This document shows positions 1 through 15,328 of a DNA stretch of 64,000 bases, piece after piece. Below the pieces are notes generated by a model, which had not been told where the DNA came from, did no database searches, and saw only the letters and a program-made list of their open reading frames with translations. The DNA lies in assembly GCF_016862755.1 (NCBI RefSeq), contig NZ_BONO01000012.1, positions 1 through 64,000 on the forward strand, given 5' to 3'. The stretch comes from Cellulomonas pakistanensis (GTDB lineage Bacteria; Actinomycetota; Actinomycetes; Actinomycetales; Cellulomonadaceae). How positions within the stretch are numbered: the first letter of the stretch is position 1; each line of letters opens with the position of its first letter. The position numbers and the translations under genes were made by a program.

Positions 1-125
1 CGACCACCGACACGACCCACCCCGCGAGCCTGCGCCTGTGGACCAGGCACGCCCCCGACGCCTGTGGTCGTCCCGGTGCCCCGAGATCGTCCCGGACGCC
101 CCCCGACGTCACCCCGACGCGCGCG

Positions 126-1147
126 TCAGCTGAACCCGATCGCCCGCTGCGCCACCCGGTACGCCAGCACGGACACCCGCCGCCCGGCGGGTCCGGGCAG
201 GTTGGAGATCTGCCCCAGCACGGACCACCGGACCTTGCGGTACAGCCACGGGTCCTGCGCGTGGAGCTCGGACCACAGCCGGTCCTTCTCGGCGAGGTGC
301 GCGCGCGTCCCGGCGCGGATCAGCAGGATCGAGGACACCGCGCAGATGATCTCGACGTAGTGCAGCCGGTACGCCCGCAGCCGGCGGTCGGCGACCCGCA
401 CGCGGGACAGGTGGTCGAGCATGAGCCGGTTGACCCGCAGCTGCTGGTCGATGCGCCGGATCATCACGGCCTCCTGCACCGACTGGTCGGAGCGCCCGAT
501 GAAGTACCGGTACAGGTCGACGTCCAGGTAGTACAGCGTCGAGACGTGCGCCAGCGGCACCAGCGCGTACAGGTTGTCGACGTAGAACGTGTGCTCGGGC
601 AGCACCAGCCCCGCCGCGCGCAGCACCGCGGTCCGGTAGGTCAGGGCGTGCATCATCAGGTACTGCCGCTTGCCGAACCGCCGGGTCTGCCCCCAGCCCA
701 GCACCCGCCCGGCGGGCAGCGCGCCCTGGTACCGCACGACCGTCTTGGTCCGCTTGCCGACCTTCTCGTAGACGAAGTTCGACACCAGCAGGTCGACCGG
801 CCGCCCCGCGGCGAGGAACCCGCGCAGCGTCGCCAGCACCGACTCCAGAGCACCGCGGTCCAGCCAGTCGTCGGCGTCCACGACCTTCAGGTACTCCCCG
901 CGCGCGGCGGCGAGCCCGGCGTTGATCGCCGACCCGTGCCCGCCGTTCGGCTTCGAGATCAGCCGGACGACCCCGGGGTGCGCGGTCTCGTACCGCCGGG
1001 CGAGCGCCGCGGTCCCGTCCGTCGACCCGTCGTCCACGACCAGCACCTCGACGCCGTCGGCCCCGACCACGGAGTCGAGGGCGCGCGCGAGGTACGGCTC
1101 CGCGTTGTACGCGGGGACGACGACCGACAGGACGGGGCTCGCGGGGC

Positions 1148-1151
<4 letters not shown>
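126..1151 (-). CDS. Family 2 glycosyltransferase
   Basis: A 341-residue GT-A fold glycosyltransferase that should transfer a sugar from a nucleotide or lipid-linked donor at the cytoplasmic face. The N-terminus reads VLSVVVPAYNAEPYLARAL, followed by VLVVDDGSTDGT, GGHGSAINAGL and the metal-binding VVDADDW (a DXD-like motif), all typical of GT2. There is no transmembrane helix. The GTG start is chosen because it overlaps the TGA stop of the GtrA-like gene by 4 bases (GTGA), which implies translational coupling; an open frame continues upstream but only as antisense or overlapping sequence. GtrA partners of GT2 enzymes usually help move or use a polyprenyl-linked sugar for envelope glycosylation. 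The acceptor and donor cannot be read from sequence. Confidence 0.9.
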
Positions 1152-8762
<7,611 letters not shown>

Positions 8763-8770
8763 GGCGGCGG

Positions 8771-10105
8771 TCAGCGCGGGACCGCCGGTCCCGCAGCCGG
8801 GACGGGCAGCAGGATCCGCAGCACGAACCAGCTGTCCTCGGCGTTCACCGTCACGGACCCGCCGTACTTCTCCGCGGTGTACCGGATCGACGCCAGCCCG
8901 TACCCGTGCCGGTCCCGGTCGGCCCGCCGCGTGACGATCTCACCGTCCTCGTGCCGCAGCTCGCCCGCGAAGTAGTTCTCGAAGGTCGCCAGCACGAACC
9001 CGCCCGTGGCGTACAGGGCCACCTTGATCAGCCGCCGCTCGGGGTCCGGGACCGCCATCACCGCGTCGATCGCGTTGTCCAGCGCGTTGCCGAACACCGC
9101 GGACACGTCCATCGCGGACATGAAGGCGATCGCGGCGCCGTCCGCCACGTACGTGAGGTCGACGCCCTTCTCCGCGCACTCCAGGCTCTTGGTCGTCAGG
9201 ACGACGTCGAGCACGCCGTTGCCGGTGTCGGCCTGCGCGGCGTAGCCCGAGACGCTCGCCTCCAGGTCGTCGAGGTAGGACGCCCGCTTGTGCTCGTCGT
9301 CCTCCGCCCGGATCACCGCGATCTGGTGCTTGAGGTCGTGGTACTTCCGGTTGACGACGTCGATGCTGCGCTTGGACTGCAGGTACTGCTCGTGCTGGCG
9401 GCGCAGCATGTCATCGACGGCCTTGACCTCGGCGCGCGCCCGCAGCTGCAGCCGCTGGCCCTGCTGGGCGTAGAGGGCGACGAAGCCGCACAGGTCCACC
9501 AGCGTGCGGATGTAGAAGATCTCCAGCGCCAGCCGGCCGCTGAACGGCGTGTTCGCGTTGAGGAAGCTGATGTTGCTCATGAAGAACGTGACCAGGGCGA
9601 TCGCGACGGCCGACGCGAGCTCGCCGGACGAGACCTCCAGCGGCTGCGCGGGGCGGAAGTGCCGGGTCTCGACCAGGTACGCGCCGCCGAACGCCACGAC
9701 GTACAGCACGACCCCGAACGCGACCTGCCAGCCGACGCCCGGCCGCCCCTCGGGCAGGAAGAAGAAGCAGTGCATCTGCCAGTGCAGCGCCGCGACCAGC
9801 TCCGCGAGCACCAGGGCCCGCGCCGCGAAGTACCCGGCGTCCCGCGCGGACACCCGGGCCGCCGTCACGATGAAGCCGAACATCGCCGCCACGGCCGCGG
9901 CCATGCCGAGCGACCACAGGGTCAGCGGTAGCCGGTCCGCGAGCTCCTGCACCGCGACCAGCACGCCCAGCGCGGCGGCCGCCACGAGCACGAGCCGCCG
10001 GACGCCGAGCCGCTGCCGGCGCAGCAGCACGTACACCAGGCAGGCGGCCCACTCCGCGACGCCCGTGAGGACGCGCGGGATGTCGGGGAGGGTCTCCATG
10101 ATCAC
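8771..10105 (-). CDS. GHKL sensor histidine kinase, AgrC/HPK10-like
   Basis: A 444-residue membrane kinase. The N-terminal half is hydrophobic with six or so helices (about residues 10-225) and no extracellular sensor domain. A short coiled linker leads to the phosphoacceptor region YHDLKHQIAVIR, typical of the HPK10 class (AgrC, ComD, VirS type). The ATP-binding domain has FGNALDNAIDAV (N box) and GYGLASIRYTAEKYGG (G box). The GTG start overlaps the response regulator stop by 4 bases; ATG two codons later (10099) is the alternative. Kinases of this class commonly sense peptides, but no peptide precursor or AgrB-like processing gene is nearby, so the signal is unknown. Confidence 0.9.
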   Translation of the reverse strand: MIMETLPDIPRVLTGVAEWAACLVYVLLRRQRLGVRRLVLVAAAALGVLVAVQELADRLPLTLWSLGMAAAVAAMFGFIVTAARVSARDAGYFAARALVLAELVAALHWQMHCFFFLPEGRPGVGWQVAFGVVLYVVAFGGAYLVETRHFRPAQPLEVSSGELASAVAIALVTFFMSNISFLNANTPFSGRLALEIFYIRTLVDLCGFVALYAQQGQRLQLRARAEVKAVDDMLRRQHEQYLQSKRSIDVVNRKYHDLKHQIAVIRAEDDEHKRASYLDDLEASVSGYAAQADTGNGVLDVVLTTKSLECAEKGVDLTYVADGAAIAFMSAMDVSAVFGNALDNAIDAVMAVPDPERRLIKVALYATGGFVLATFENYFAGELRHEDGEIVTRRADRDRHGYGLASIRYTAEKYGGSVTVNAEDSWFVLRILLPVPAAGPAVPR

Positions 10106-10815
10106 GTGTGCCGCGCCCCCAGGAAGTCGGTGAGCGCCGCGAGGAACGCCTTCTTGCGCGGACGGCTGATCAGCAGGTCGTGGCCGCCGACCAGCTGGGC
10201 GCTGCTGCCCTGCACGCCGAGCACGTGCCGCAGGTTGACCAGGTAGCCGCTGTTGCTGCGGAAGAAGCTCTTGCCCTCGAGCTGCGCCTCCAGCGCCTTG
10301 AGCGGCCCGACCACGGAGTACCGGCCGTCGACGGTGTGCACGGTCGTGCGGTGCTTCGCCGACTCCAGGAACACGATGTCGTCGGTCGCGACCCGCACCA
10401 GCCCGCCGTCGACGGCGAGCAGCAGGTAGTCCGCCGAGCGACGGCGCAGCCGGGCGACCGAGCGCTTGATCTCCTGCGAGAACGCGAAGTACGGCACGGG
10501 CTTGAGCACGTAGCTCAGCGCGTCGACCTCGTAGCCCCGGATCGCGTGCTGCGTCATGTTGGTGATGAACACGATGACGACGTCGCGGTCGACCTGGCGG
10601 ATCCGCTCGGCGGCGCTGAACCCGTCGAGCCGGGGCATCTCGACGTCGAGCAGCAGGATGTCGAACACCGGGCGGTACCCGGACACGACCTCGGCGCCGT
10701 CGGCGAACCGGGTCACGTCGAACTGCTCGCCGTGCTCGCGCTCGTACCGGCGCAGGTGGTCGAGGAGGAGCGCGGCGCTCGCCGCGTCGTCCTCGACGAT
10801 GCCGATCCTGATCAC
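10102..10815 (-). CDS. LytTR-family response regulator
   Basis: A 237-residue regulator. The receiver domain has the acidic pocket VEDD (8-10) and the phosphoacceptor Asp57 in LLLDVEMPRLDG. The C-terminal LytTR DNA-binding domain (about 140-235) shows DDIVFLESAKHRTTVHT, KSFFRSNSGYLVNLRHV and LLISRPRKKAFL. LytTR regulators bind direct repeats of about 9 bases upstream of their targets. The gene precedes and overlaps the sensor kinase, forming a two-gene operon. Confidence 0.93.
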   Translation of the reverse strand: MIRIGIVEDDAASAALLLDHLRRYEREHGEQFDVTRFADGAEVVSGYRPVFDILLLDVEMPRLDGFSAAERIRQVDRDVVIVFITNMTQHAIRGYEVDALSYVLKPVPYFAFSQEIKRSVARLRRRSADYLLLAVDGGLVRVATDDIVFLESAKHRTTVHTVDGRYSVVGPLKALEAQLEGKSFFRSNSGYLVNLRHVLGVQGSSAQLVGGHDLLISRPRKKAFLAALTDFLGARHT

Positions 10816-10938
10816 ACGTTCCCCGGGGCTCTGCGTGGCCCGCGGCGTGGGTGCGGGCCGGTGTCCGTCCGCGCCGGGGCGGCGGGTGCGGTGCCGCGGT
10901 CCCCTGGTCGCGGCGGCGGCTCCGGCGGGTCGCGGCCG

Positions 10939-10968
10939 ATGCTAGGCGACCGGCGCCTGACGTGTCAT
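10939..10968 (-). promoter_or_regulatory. Putative promoter of the LytTR two-component operon
   Basis: On the minus strand ATGACA (10968-10963) and TAGCAT (10944-10939) are separated by 18 bases and lie about 125 bases before the regulator start. This resembles a housekeeping sigma promoter. The gap 10816-11001 holds no gene. Confidence 0.35.
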
Positions 10969-11001
10969 CCACGCTGGCAGGAGGACGGGACGGGCCGCGG
11001 G

Positions 11002-12432
11002 TCAAGCCCTCCAGGCGCCGAGCAGGTCGTCGGCGGTCCAGCAGGCCGCCAGCGGCGTCCCCGGCTCGACGCCCGCGGGGCACACGCCGACCAGCGGGGT
11101 CGCGGCGGTGACACCGGGGACCGCGACCGCGTCGGCGGCGAGGGCGTCCACCTCGGTCGCGCGGAGCGGGGTGCCGGCCCGCCACTTCACGGTCCCGACC
11201 AGGCGGACCGGCCCGGAGGCGCCCGCTGCACCCACGAGGTCGATCTCCGGCACGTTGCTCCGGGTCCACCAGCCGCCGACGGCCGACACGTCGGCGAAGC
11301 CCGCACCGGGGAGCAGCCGGTGCAGCGCGGCCCGCACCACCGGCTCCACCGCGCGGCCACGCCAGGCCGCGAAGCCGCGGTCGATGCGGGACAGTGCCAG
11401 GTCCGGCCGCGCGCGGTCCACCTCGCCGAGCGCCGGCTCGACGAACGCGAGCCAGAACCGGAGCGCGGAGTCGGCGATCCGGTACCGCCGGTTCCGCGGG
11501 GCGGACGTCGAGGACAGCGGCTCGTCCACGGCCACCACGCGCTTGTCGACGAGCGCGCGCAGCGTGGCCGTCAGGCTGGCCGCGTTGAGGGGCCCGCCGC
11601 GCGCGGCTCCCTGGATCCCGCTGAAGGTGCGCTCGCCGCGCCCGCCGATCGCGGTCAGGACCTGGCGCGCGAGGGAGACCTCGCCGAACTCGGCGTCGAG
11701 CACGCGGGTGCCGGACACCACGAGCGCACTGGTCGACGAGGCCAGCGACGCGCGCAGGAAGTCGGCCGCCGGCTCCCCGGGCTCCCACTCCTGCGCGACG
11801 AGCGGGAGGCCGCCGGTGATCAGGTACGCGTCGAAGGCCGCACCGCCACCGAGCCCGGTCATCTCCGCGACCTCGGCGGGGCTGAGCGGGTCGAGCACGA
11901 GCTCGGTACCTCGCGCGTAGAACGGCTGGTCGGGCGCGGTGAGGCGCTCCATCATGGCCAGGTCCGACCCCACGAGGAGGAGCAGCACGGGTTTGCGGGA
12001 CAGGCGCGCGTCCCAGACGCGCTGCAGCTCCCCCGCGCCGCCGTCGACCTGCTCGAGCAGCCACGGGATCTCGTCGAGCACCACCACGGACGGCGCGTCG
12101 TCGGGCAGAGCGGCGGCGAGCAGGGTGAGCGCGGCGGTCAGCGTGGTCGGCGTGGATCCGCGCGCGACATCCGCGCCCGGCAGGTCCGAGTCGGCGACCG
12201 CCTCCGCGAGCAGTGCGAGCTCCTGCGCCACCGGCGCCCCGCGCGCGGCCTGGAAGGTGACGGAGGGGAGGCCCGAGCGCTCCACGAGCTCGGCCACCAG
12301 CCGGGACTTGCCGACGCGGCGCCGCCCGCGGACGAGGACGGCCACGCCGGCGTCGGCCCGGCTGCCGGACCGGACGACCGCGAGCTGGCGTTCGAGCTCG
12401 CCCAGCTCGCGGGCCCGCCCGACGAAGCCCAT
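11002..12432 (-). CDS. DUF234-type AAA ATPase
   Basis: A 476-residue P-loop ATPase. GRARELGELERQLA is followed by a Walker A-like VRGRRRVGKSRLVAEL and Walker B SVVVLDEIPWLLEQ. The middle shows YLITGGLPLVAQEW and the arginine-containing LRFWLAFVEP. The C-terminal part (about 365-476) is a DUF234 / restriction-endonuclease-like domain with a PEIDLVGA and GTVKWR pattern, the usual site of PD-(D/E)xK catalytic residues. The family is widespread in archaea and actinobacteria, with no settled role. ATG at 12432 is chosen because AGGGG sits just upstream; an in-frame ATG at 12489 would translate an AT-rich repeat that looks regulatory. Confidence 0.85.
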   Translation of the reverse strand: MGFVGRARELGELERQLAVVRSGSRADAGVAVLVRGRRRVGKSRLVAELVERSGLPSVTFQAARGAPVAQELALLAEAVADSDLPGADVARGSTPTTLTAALTLLAAALPDDAPSVVVLDEIPWLLEQVDGGAGELQRVWDARLSRKPVLLLLVGSDLAMMERLTAPDQPFYARGTELVLDPLSPAEVAEMTGLGGGAAFDAYLITGGLPLVAQEWEPGEPAADFLRASLASSTSALVVSGTRVLDAEFGEVSLARQVLTAIGGRGERTFSGIQGAARGGPLNAASLTATLRALVDKRVVAVDEPLSSTSAPRNRRYRIADSALRFWLAFVEPALGEVDRARPDLALSRIDRGFAAWRGRAVEPVVRAALHRLLPGAGFADVSAVGGWWTRSNVPEIDLVGAAGASGPVRLVGTVKWRAGTPLRATEVDALAADAVAVPGVTAATPLVGVCPAGVEPGTPLAACWTADDLLGAWRA

Positions 12433-12450
12433 GATCTGCCCCTGACTACG

Positions 12451-12486
12451 GTCGACTTTACTATGCCTGACTTTACTAAAGTCGAC
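12451..12486. promoter_or_regulatory. AT-rich inverted and direct repeats ahead of the ATPase gene
   Basis: GTCGACTTTA (12451-12460) is the exact inverse complement of TAAAGTCGAC (12477-12486). Within it GACTTTACTA occurs twice as a direct repeat (12454-12463 and 12469-12478, 15 bases apart), and the second copy forms a perfect palindrome GACTTTACTAAAGTC (12469-12483). The base composition is strikingly AT-rich for this genome. It lies between the hydrolase stop and the ATPase start and is probably the operator and promoter of the ATPase gene. Confidence 0.6.
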
Positions 12487-12496
12487 CATAGCAAAC

Positions 12497-13231
12497 TCAG
12501 GTCGGGACGGCCATCGCCTCCTCGGCGTCCGCCTCGCCCTGCACCGCGGCGACGACGGCCGCCGCGAGGTCGTCGGGCCGGCTGAGCTGCGGCCAGTGCC
12601 CGGTGGGCAGCTCGACGATCGTCACGTCGCGGATGCGCGCGAGCTCGCGGACGTACGGGTGGTCCTTGGCCATGAGGTCGCGGAGCACCGCCTCGGGCAT
12701 GGTCGACGTGATGAGGGTGACGGGGACCTCGTAGCGACGCTCGTCGTGCAGCTGCTGCGCGCCGTTCGCGACGAGCGGCGGCACGGACACCGCGCGGGAG
12801 CGGAAGTCGGCGCGGATCTCGTCCGTCAGCCCCTCCAGCTCCTCCTCCTCGAACACGCCCCAGTCCGGCAGGGGGACGACGCCGTCGACCACGGGCAGCT
12901 CGTCGTTGACGACCCCGCCCTCGCCCAGCGGGCCGCTGTCGACGTAGATCACCTGCTCGACCCGGTCGGGGCGCAGGTCCGCCACGGCGTGCGCCACCGC
13001 GCCGCCGCCGCTGTGGCCGACGACCACGAACGGGCCATCCATGCCGTCGATCAGCTCCGCGACCGCGGCGGCCTGGTCGGCCAGCGTGATGCCGGCGACC
13101 TCCTCCGCCGGACCGCCCGCCCCGAGGGGCGTGACGGGGTGCGGGGTGTGTCCGGCGGCCTCCAGGGCCGCGGAGACCGGCGCCCAGGAGGACGCGTCGA
13201 GCCAGAAACCCGGGATGAGGACGACGTTCAT
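12497..13231 (-). CDS. Alpha/beta hydrolase
   Basis: A 244-residue alpha/beta-fold hydrolase similar to the salicylate-esterase or EstC group. It opens with NVVLIPGFWLDASSWAPV; the nucleophile elbow is VVVGHSGGGAV (Ser about residue 75), and the catalytic His is likely in LPTGHWPQLSRPDDLA near the C-terminus. No signal peptide, so cytoplasmic. The substrate is not evident. It is divergent from the alcohol dehydrogenase at 13391, with 159 bases between start codons. Confidence 0.9.
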   Translation of the reverse strand: MNVVLIPGFWLDASSWAPVSAALEAAGHTPHPVTPLGAGGPAEEVAGITLADQAAAVAELIDGMDGPFVVVGHSGGGAVAHAVADLRPDRVEQVIYVDSGPLGEGGVVNDELPVVDGVVPLPDWGVFEEEELEGLTDEIRADFRSRAVSVPPLVANGAQQLHDERRYEVPVTLITSTMPEAVLRDLMAKDHPYVRELARIRDVTIVELPTGHWPQLSRPDDLAAAVVAAVQGEADAEEAMAVPT

Positions 13232-13390
13232 GGTCCGACCGTAGACGTGACCTGTGACACACGTGAAGGGAGGCGACCTGCGGGCGGATCCTGACGCAGA
13301 CGCCGACCAATCGGTAGTTGACACTTCAAGCGTAGGGTGGCTGTGTCCACCACCGATCCGGGGGTCGTCCCGGAGGAAGAAGTCGCTGCC

Positions 13391-14422
13391 ATGAAGGCCC
13401 TGCAGTACCGCGAGATCGGCGCCCGCCCCGAGCTGGTCGAGATCGAGAAGCCCACCCCGGGCCCGTCGGAGGTGCTGCTGCGCGTGACCGCCGCGGGCGC
13501 CTGCCACTCGGACGAGTTCATCATGGGCACCTCCGCGGAGGACTACTACTTCAAGCCGGTGCCGCTGACGCTCGGCCACGAGGTCGCGGGCGTCGTCGAG
13601 GAGGTCGGCGCGGGCGTGCACGGCGTCGAGGTCGGCGAGAGCGTGCTGGTCTACGGCCCGTGGGGCTGCGGCCGCTGCTACGCCTGCGCGTCGGGCGAGG
13701 AGCAGAACTGCGAGCACGGCATGCGCGCGCCCGGCATCTTCAGCGACGGCGGCATGGCCGAGTACATGATCGTCGACGACGCCCGGCACCTGGTGCCGCT
13801 CGGCGACCTGGACCCGGTGCAGAACGTGTCGCTGACCGACGCCGGCCTCACCCCGTACCGCGCCGTGAAGTCCGCGCTCCCCCGCCTCACGCCCGGCTCG
13901 ACCGCCGTCGTGATCGGCTCGGGCGGCCTCGGCCACGTCGCGATCCAGATCCTCAAGGCGCTGACCCAGAGCACCGTCGTCGTGCTCGACGTCGCCGAGG
14001 ACAAGCTGGCGTTCGCCCGCGAGGTCGGCGCCGACCACGCGTTCCTGTCGAACCCGGACGCGATCGAGTCGGTCAAGGGCCTGACCCGCGGCCTCGGCGC
14101 GGACGTCGTGTTCGACTTCGTCGGCATCCAGCCGACCGCCGACCTGGCCGGCTCGATGGTGCGCGTCGGCGGCGACGTCGTGATCGTCGGCGTCGCGTCC
14201 GGCGCCGTCCGGATCGGCCAGACCACGGTCCCGCTCGACGTCAACGGCCGCGCGATCAACTGGGGCTCGCGCACGGAGCTCATGGAGGTCGTGGAGCTCG
14301 CGAAGCGCGGCGCCATCACGATCCACGTCGAGGAGTTCGGCCTGGACCAGGCCACGGAGGCGTACGAGCGCCTGCACGCCGGCCAGGTCCGCGGCCGCGC
14401 CGTGGTGGTCCCGGGCCGCTGA
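13391..14422 (+). CDS. Zinc-dependent alcohol dehydrogenase
   Basis: A 343-residue medium-chain dehydrogenase/reductase. The catalytic zinc ligands are in AGACHSDEF and LTLGHEVAG, the structural zinc loop is GPWGCGRCYACASGEEQNC, and the NAD-binding motif is GSGGLGHVAIQI followed by an acidic LDVAEDK, which favours NAD over NADP. It probably oxidises primary alcohols. ATG at 13391 is preferred to the in-frame GTG at 13337 because GGAGGAAGA precedes it and homology starts at MKALQYREIG. TTGACA at 13318-13323 may be part of its promoter. Confidence 0.93.
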   Translation: MKALQYREIGARPELVEIEKPTPGPSEVLLRVTAAGACHSDEFIMGTSAEDYYFKPVPLTLGHEVAGVVEEVGAGVHGVEVGESVLVYGPWGCGRCYACASGEEQNCEHGMRAPGIFSDGGMAEYMIVDDARHLVPLGDLDPVQNVSLTDAGLTPYRAVKSALPRLTPGSTAVVIGSGGLGHVAIQILKALTQSTVVVLDVAEDKLAFAREVGADHAFLSNPDAIESVKGLTRGLGADVVFDFVGIQPTADLAGSMVRVGGDVVIVGVASGAVRIGQTTVPLDVNGRAINWGSRTELMEVVELAKRGAITIHVEEFGLDQATEAYERLHAGQVRGRAVVVPGR

Positions 14423-14429
14423 CCCGCGA

Positions 14430-14492
14430 GGGTGCACGAGACACGTCCAGGGTGCCCACACTGAGGGCCCCGCGGACGTGTCTCGTGCACCC
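14430..14492. repeat. Intergenic palindrome, dispersed family copy 1
   Basis: A perfect 19-base inverted repeat: GGGTGCACGAGACACGTCC at 14430-14448 and its complement at 14474-14492. The inner part GGGTGCCCACACTGAGGGC is shared exactly with the copy at 56861. It lies between convergent genes (alcohol dehydrogenase and acylphosphatase), so it may also end transcription from both sides. Confidence 0.8.
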
Positions 14493-14498
14493 CGGGCG

Positions 14499-14768
14499 TC
14501 AGCCGGCGATCGTGAAGTCCGTGGCGCCCTCCGCCGACGACTCGCGCTCGTCGACGCGCTCGACGTCCGCGAAGCGCGGGCCGCTCCGCGCCCAGGACGC
14601 CAGCGCCGCCAGCGCGTCGTCCGGGCCCTCGGCCTGGGCCTCCACGGTGCCGTCCGGGCGGTTGCGCACCCAGCCGGCGACGCCGAGCCGCCGGGCCTCC
14701 GCGGCCATCGATGCCCGGTAGCCGACCCCCTGCACCTGCCCGTGCACCACCCAGCGTCGCGCGGTCAT
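14499..14768 (-). CDS. Acylphosphatase
   Basis: An 89-residue acylphosphatase, which hydrolyses acyl phosphates such as acetyl or carbamoyl phosphate. The signature is complete: VHGQVQGVGYRASM holds the catalytic Arg and GWVRNRPDGTVE holds the catalytic Asn. Length is normal. It is a single cytoplasmic domain with no obvious operon partner. Confidence 0.93.
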   Translation of the reverse strand: MTARRWVVHGQVQGVGYRASMAAEARRLGVAGWVRNRPDGTVEAQAEGPDDALAALASWARSGPRFADVERVDERESSAEGATDFTIAG

Positions 14769-14821
14769 CGCCCCAGTGTGGCGCGGGTGCCCCTCGCCGC
14801 GCACCCGGCGAGGATGGTCCG

Positions 14822-15229
14822 GTGACCCGCCACCCTCCCGCCCCCGTCCGCCCGCTCGGGCCCGGCGCCCGCGCGGTCGCCGCCGCGTTCCTCGTGTCCG
14901 GTGTCGTCCACCTCGTGCGGCCGCGGGTGTTCGAGCCTGCCGTACCCCGCGCGCTCCCCCGGCCGCGCGCGCTCGTGCTGCTGTCGGGCGCCGCCGAGCT
15001 GGCGTGCGCCGCGGGCCTCGTCGTGCCGGCGACCCGGCGCGCGGCCGGACCCGCGAGCGCCGCGCTGCTCGCCGCGGTGTTCCCGGCGAACGTGCAGATG
15101 GCCGTCGACGGCGTCCGCGACCTGGCGCACCACCAATCCCCAGGCGCCGCGACCCGGGCCGCCGTCACGCTCGCCCGCCTGCCGCTGCAGTGGCCGCTGA
15201 TCCGCTGGGCGTGGGCCGCGGGGCGGTGA
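14822..15229 (+). CDS. DoxX-like membrane protein
   Basis: A 135-residue protein with four hydrophobic stretches and the DoxX-type pattern: FLVSGVVHLVRPRVFE near the first helix, then SGAAELACAAGLVVPATR, then AVFPANVQMAVDG. The role of such proteins is poorly known; some act in membrane redox or sulfur metabolism. The GTG at 14822 is taken as start; an open frame continues upstream without homology and would overlap the acylphosphatase promoter. Confidence 0.75.
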   Translation: MTRHPPAPVRPLGPGARAVAAAFLVSGVVHLVRPRVFEPAVPRALPRPRALVLLSGAAELACAAGLVVPATRRAAGPASAALLAAVFPANVQMAVDGVRDLAHHQSPGAATRAAVTLARLPLQWPLIRWAWAAGR

Positions 15230-15279
15230 CCTCGCGGTCCCGTGCCACGGCCCGGACGGTCTCGCCGCACGCGCGGGTG

Positions 15280-15318
15280 CGCGGGCCGGTCCCTCCCCCT
15301 GCCGGGGACCGGCCCGCG
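15280..15318. terminator. Hairpin between convergent genes
   Basis: CGCGGGCCGGTCCC (15280-15293) pairs perfectly with GGGACCGGCCCGCG (15305-15318) across an 11-base loop. It lies between the DoxX-like gene and the FAD oxidoreductase, whose 3' ends face each other, so it is likely a bidirectional terminator without a T tract. Confidence 0.6.
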
Positions 15319-15328
15319 TCCGCGCGCG

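Noticed and set aside
1..125. Possible terminator or gene at the left edge
   Set aside because: No convincing stem or coding pattern; only a weak CCTGTGG repeat, so nothing is claimed.
10106..12064. Upstream extension of the sensor kinase frame
   Set aside because: It runs antisense to nothing but parallel to the regulator and ATPase in another frame; conserved sequence starts at 10105, with a stop/start overlap.
12433..12489. ATG 12489 as ATPase start
   Set aside because: It would translate the palindromic AT-rich site; ATG 12432 has AGGGG in front and begins at the conserved GRARELGEL region.
14430..14492. Palindromes as insertion sequence ends
   Set aside because: No transposase gene, no target duplication and no paired ends at a spacing that holds a gene.
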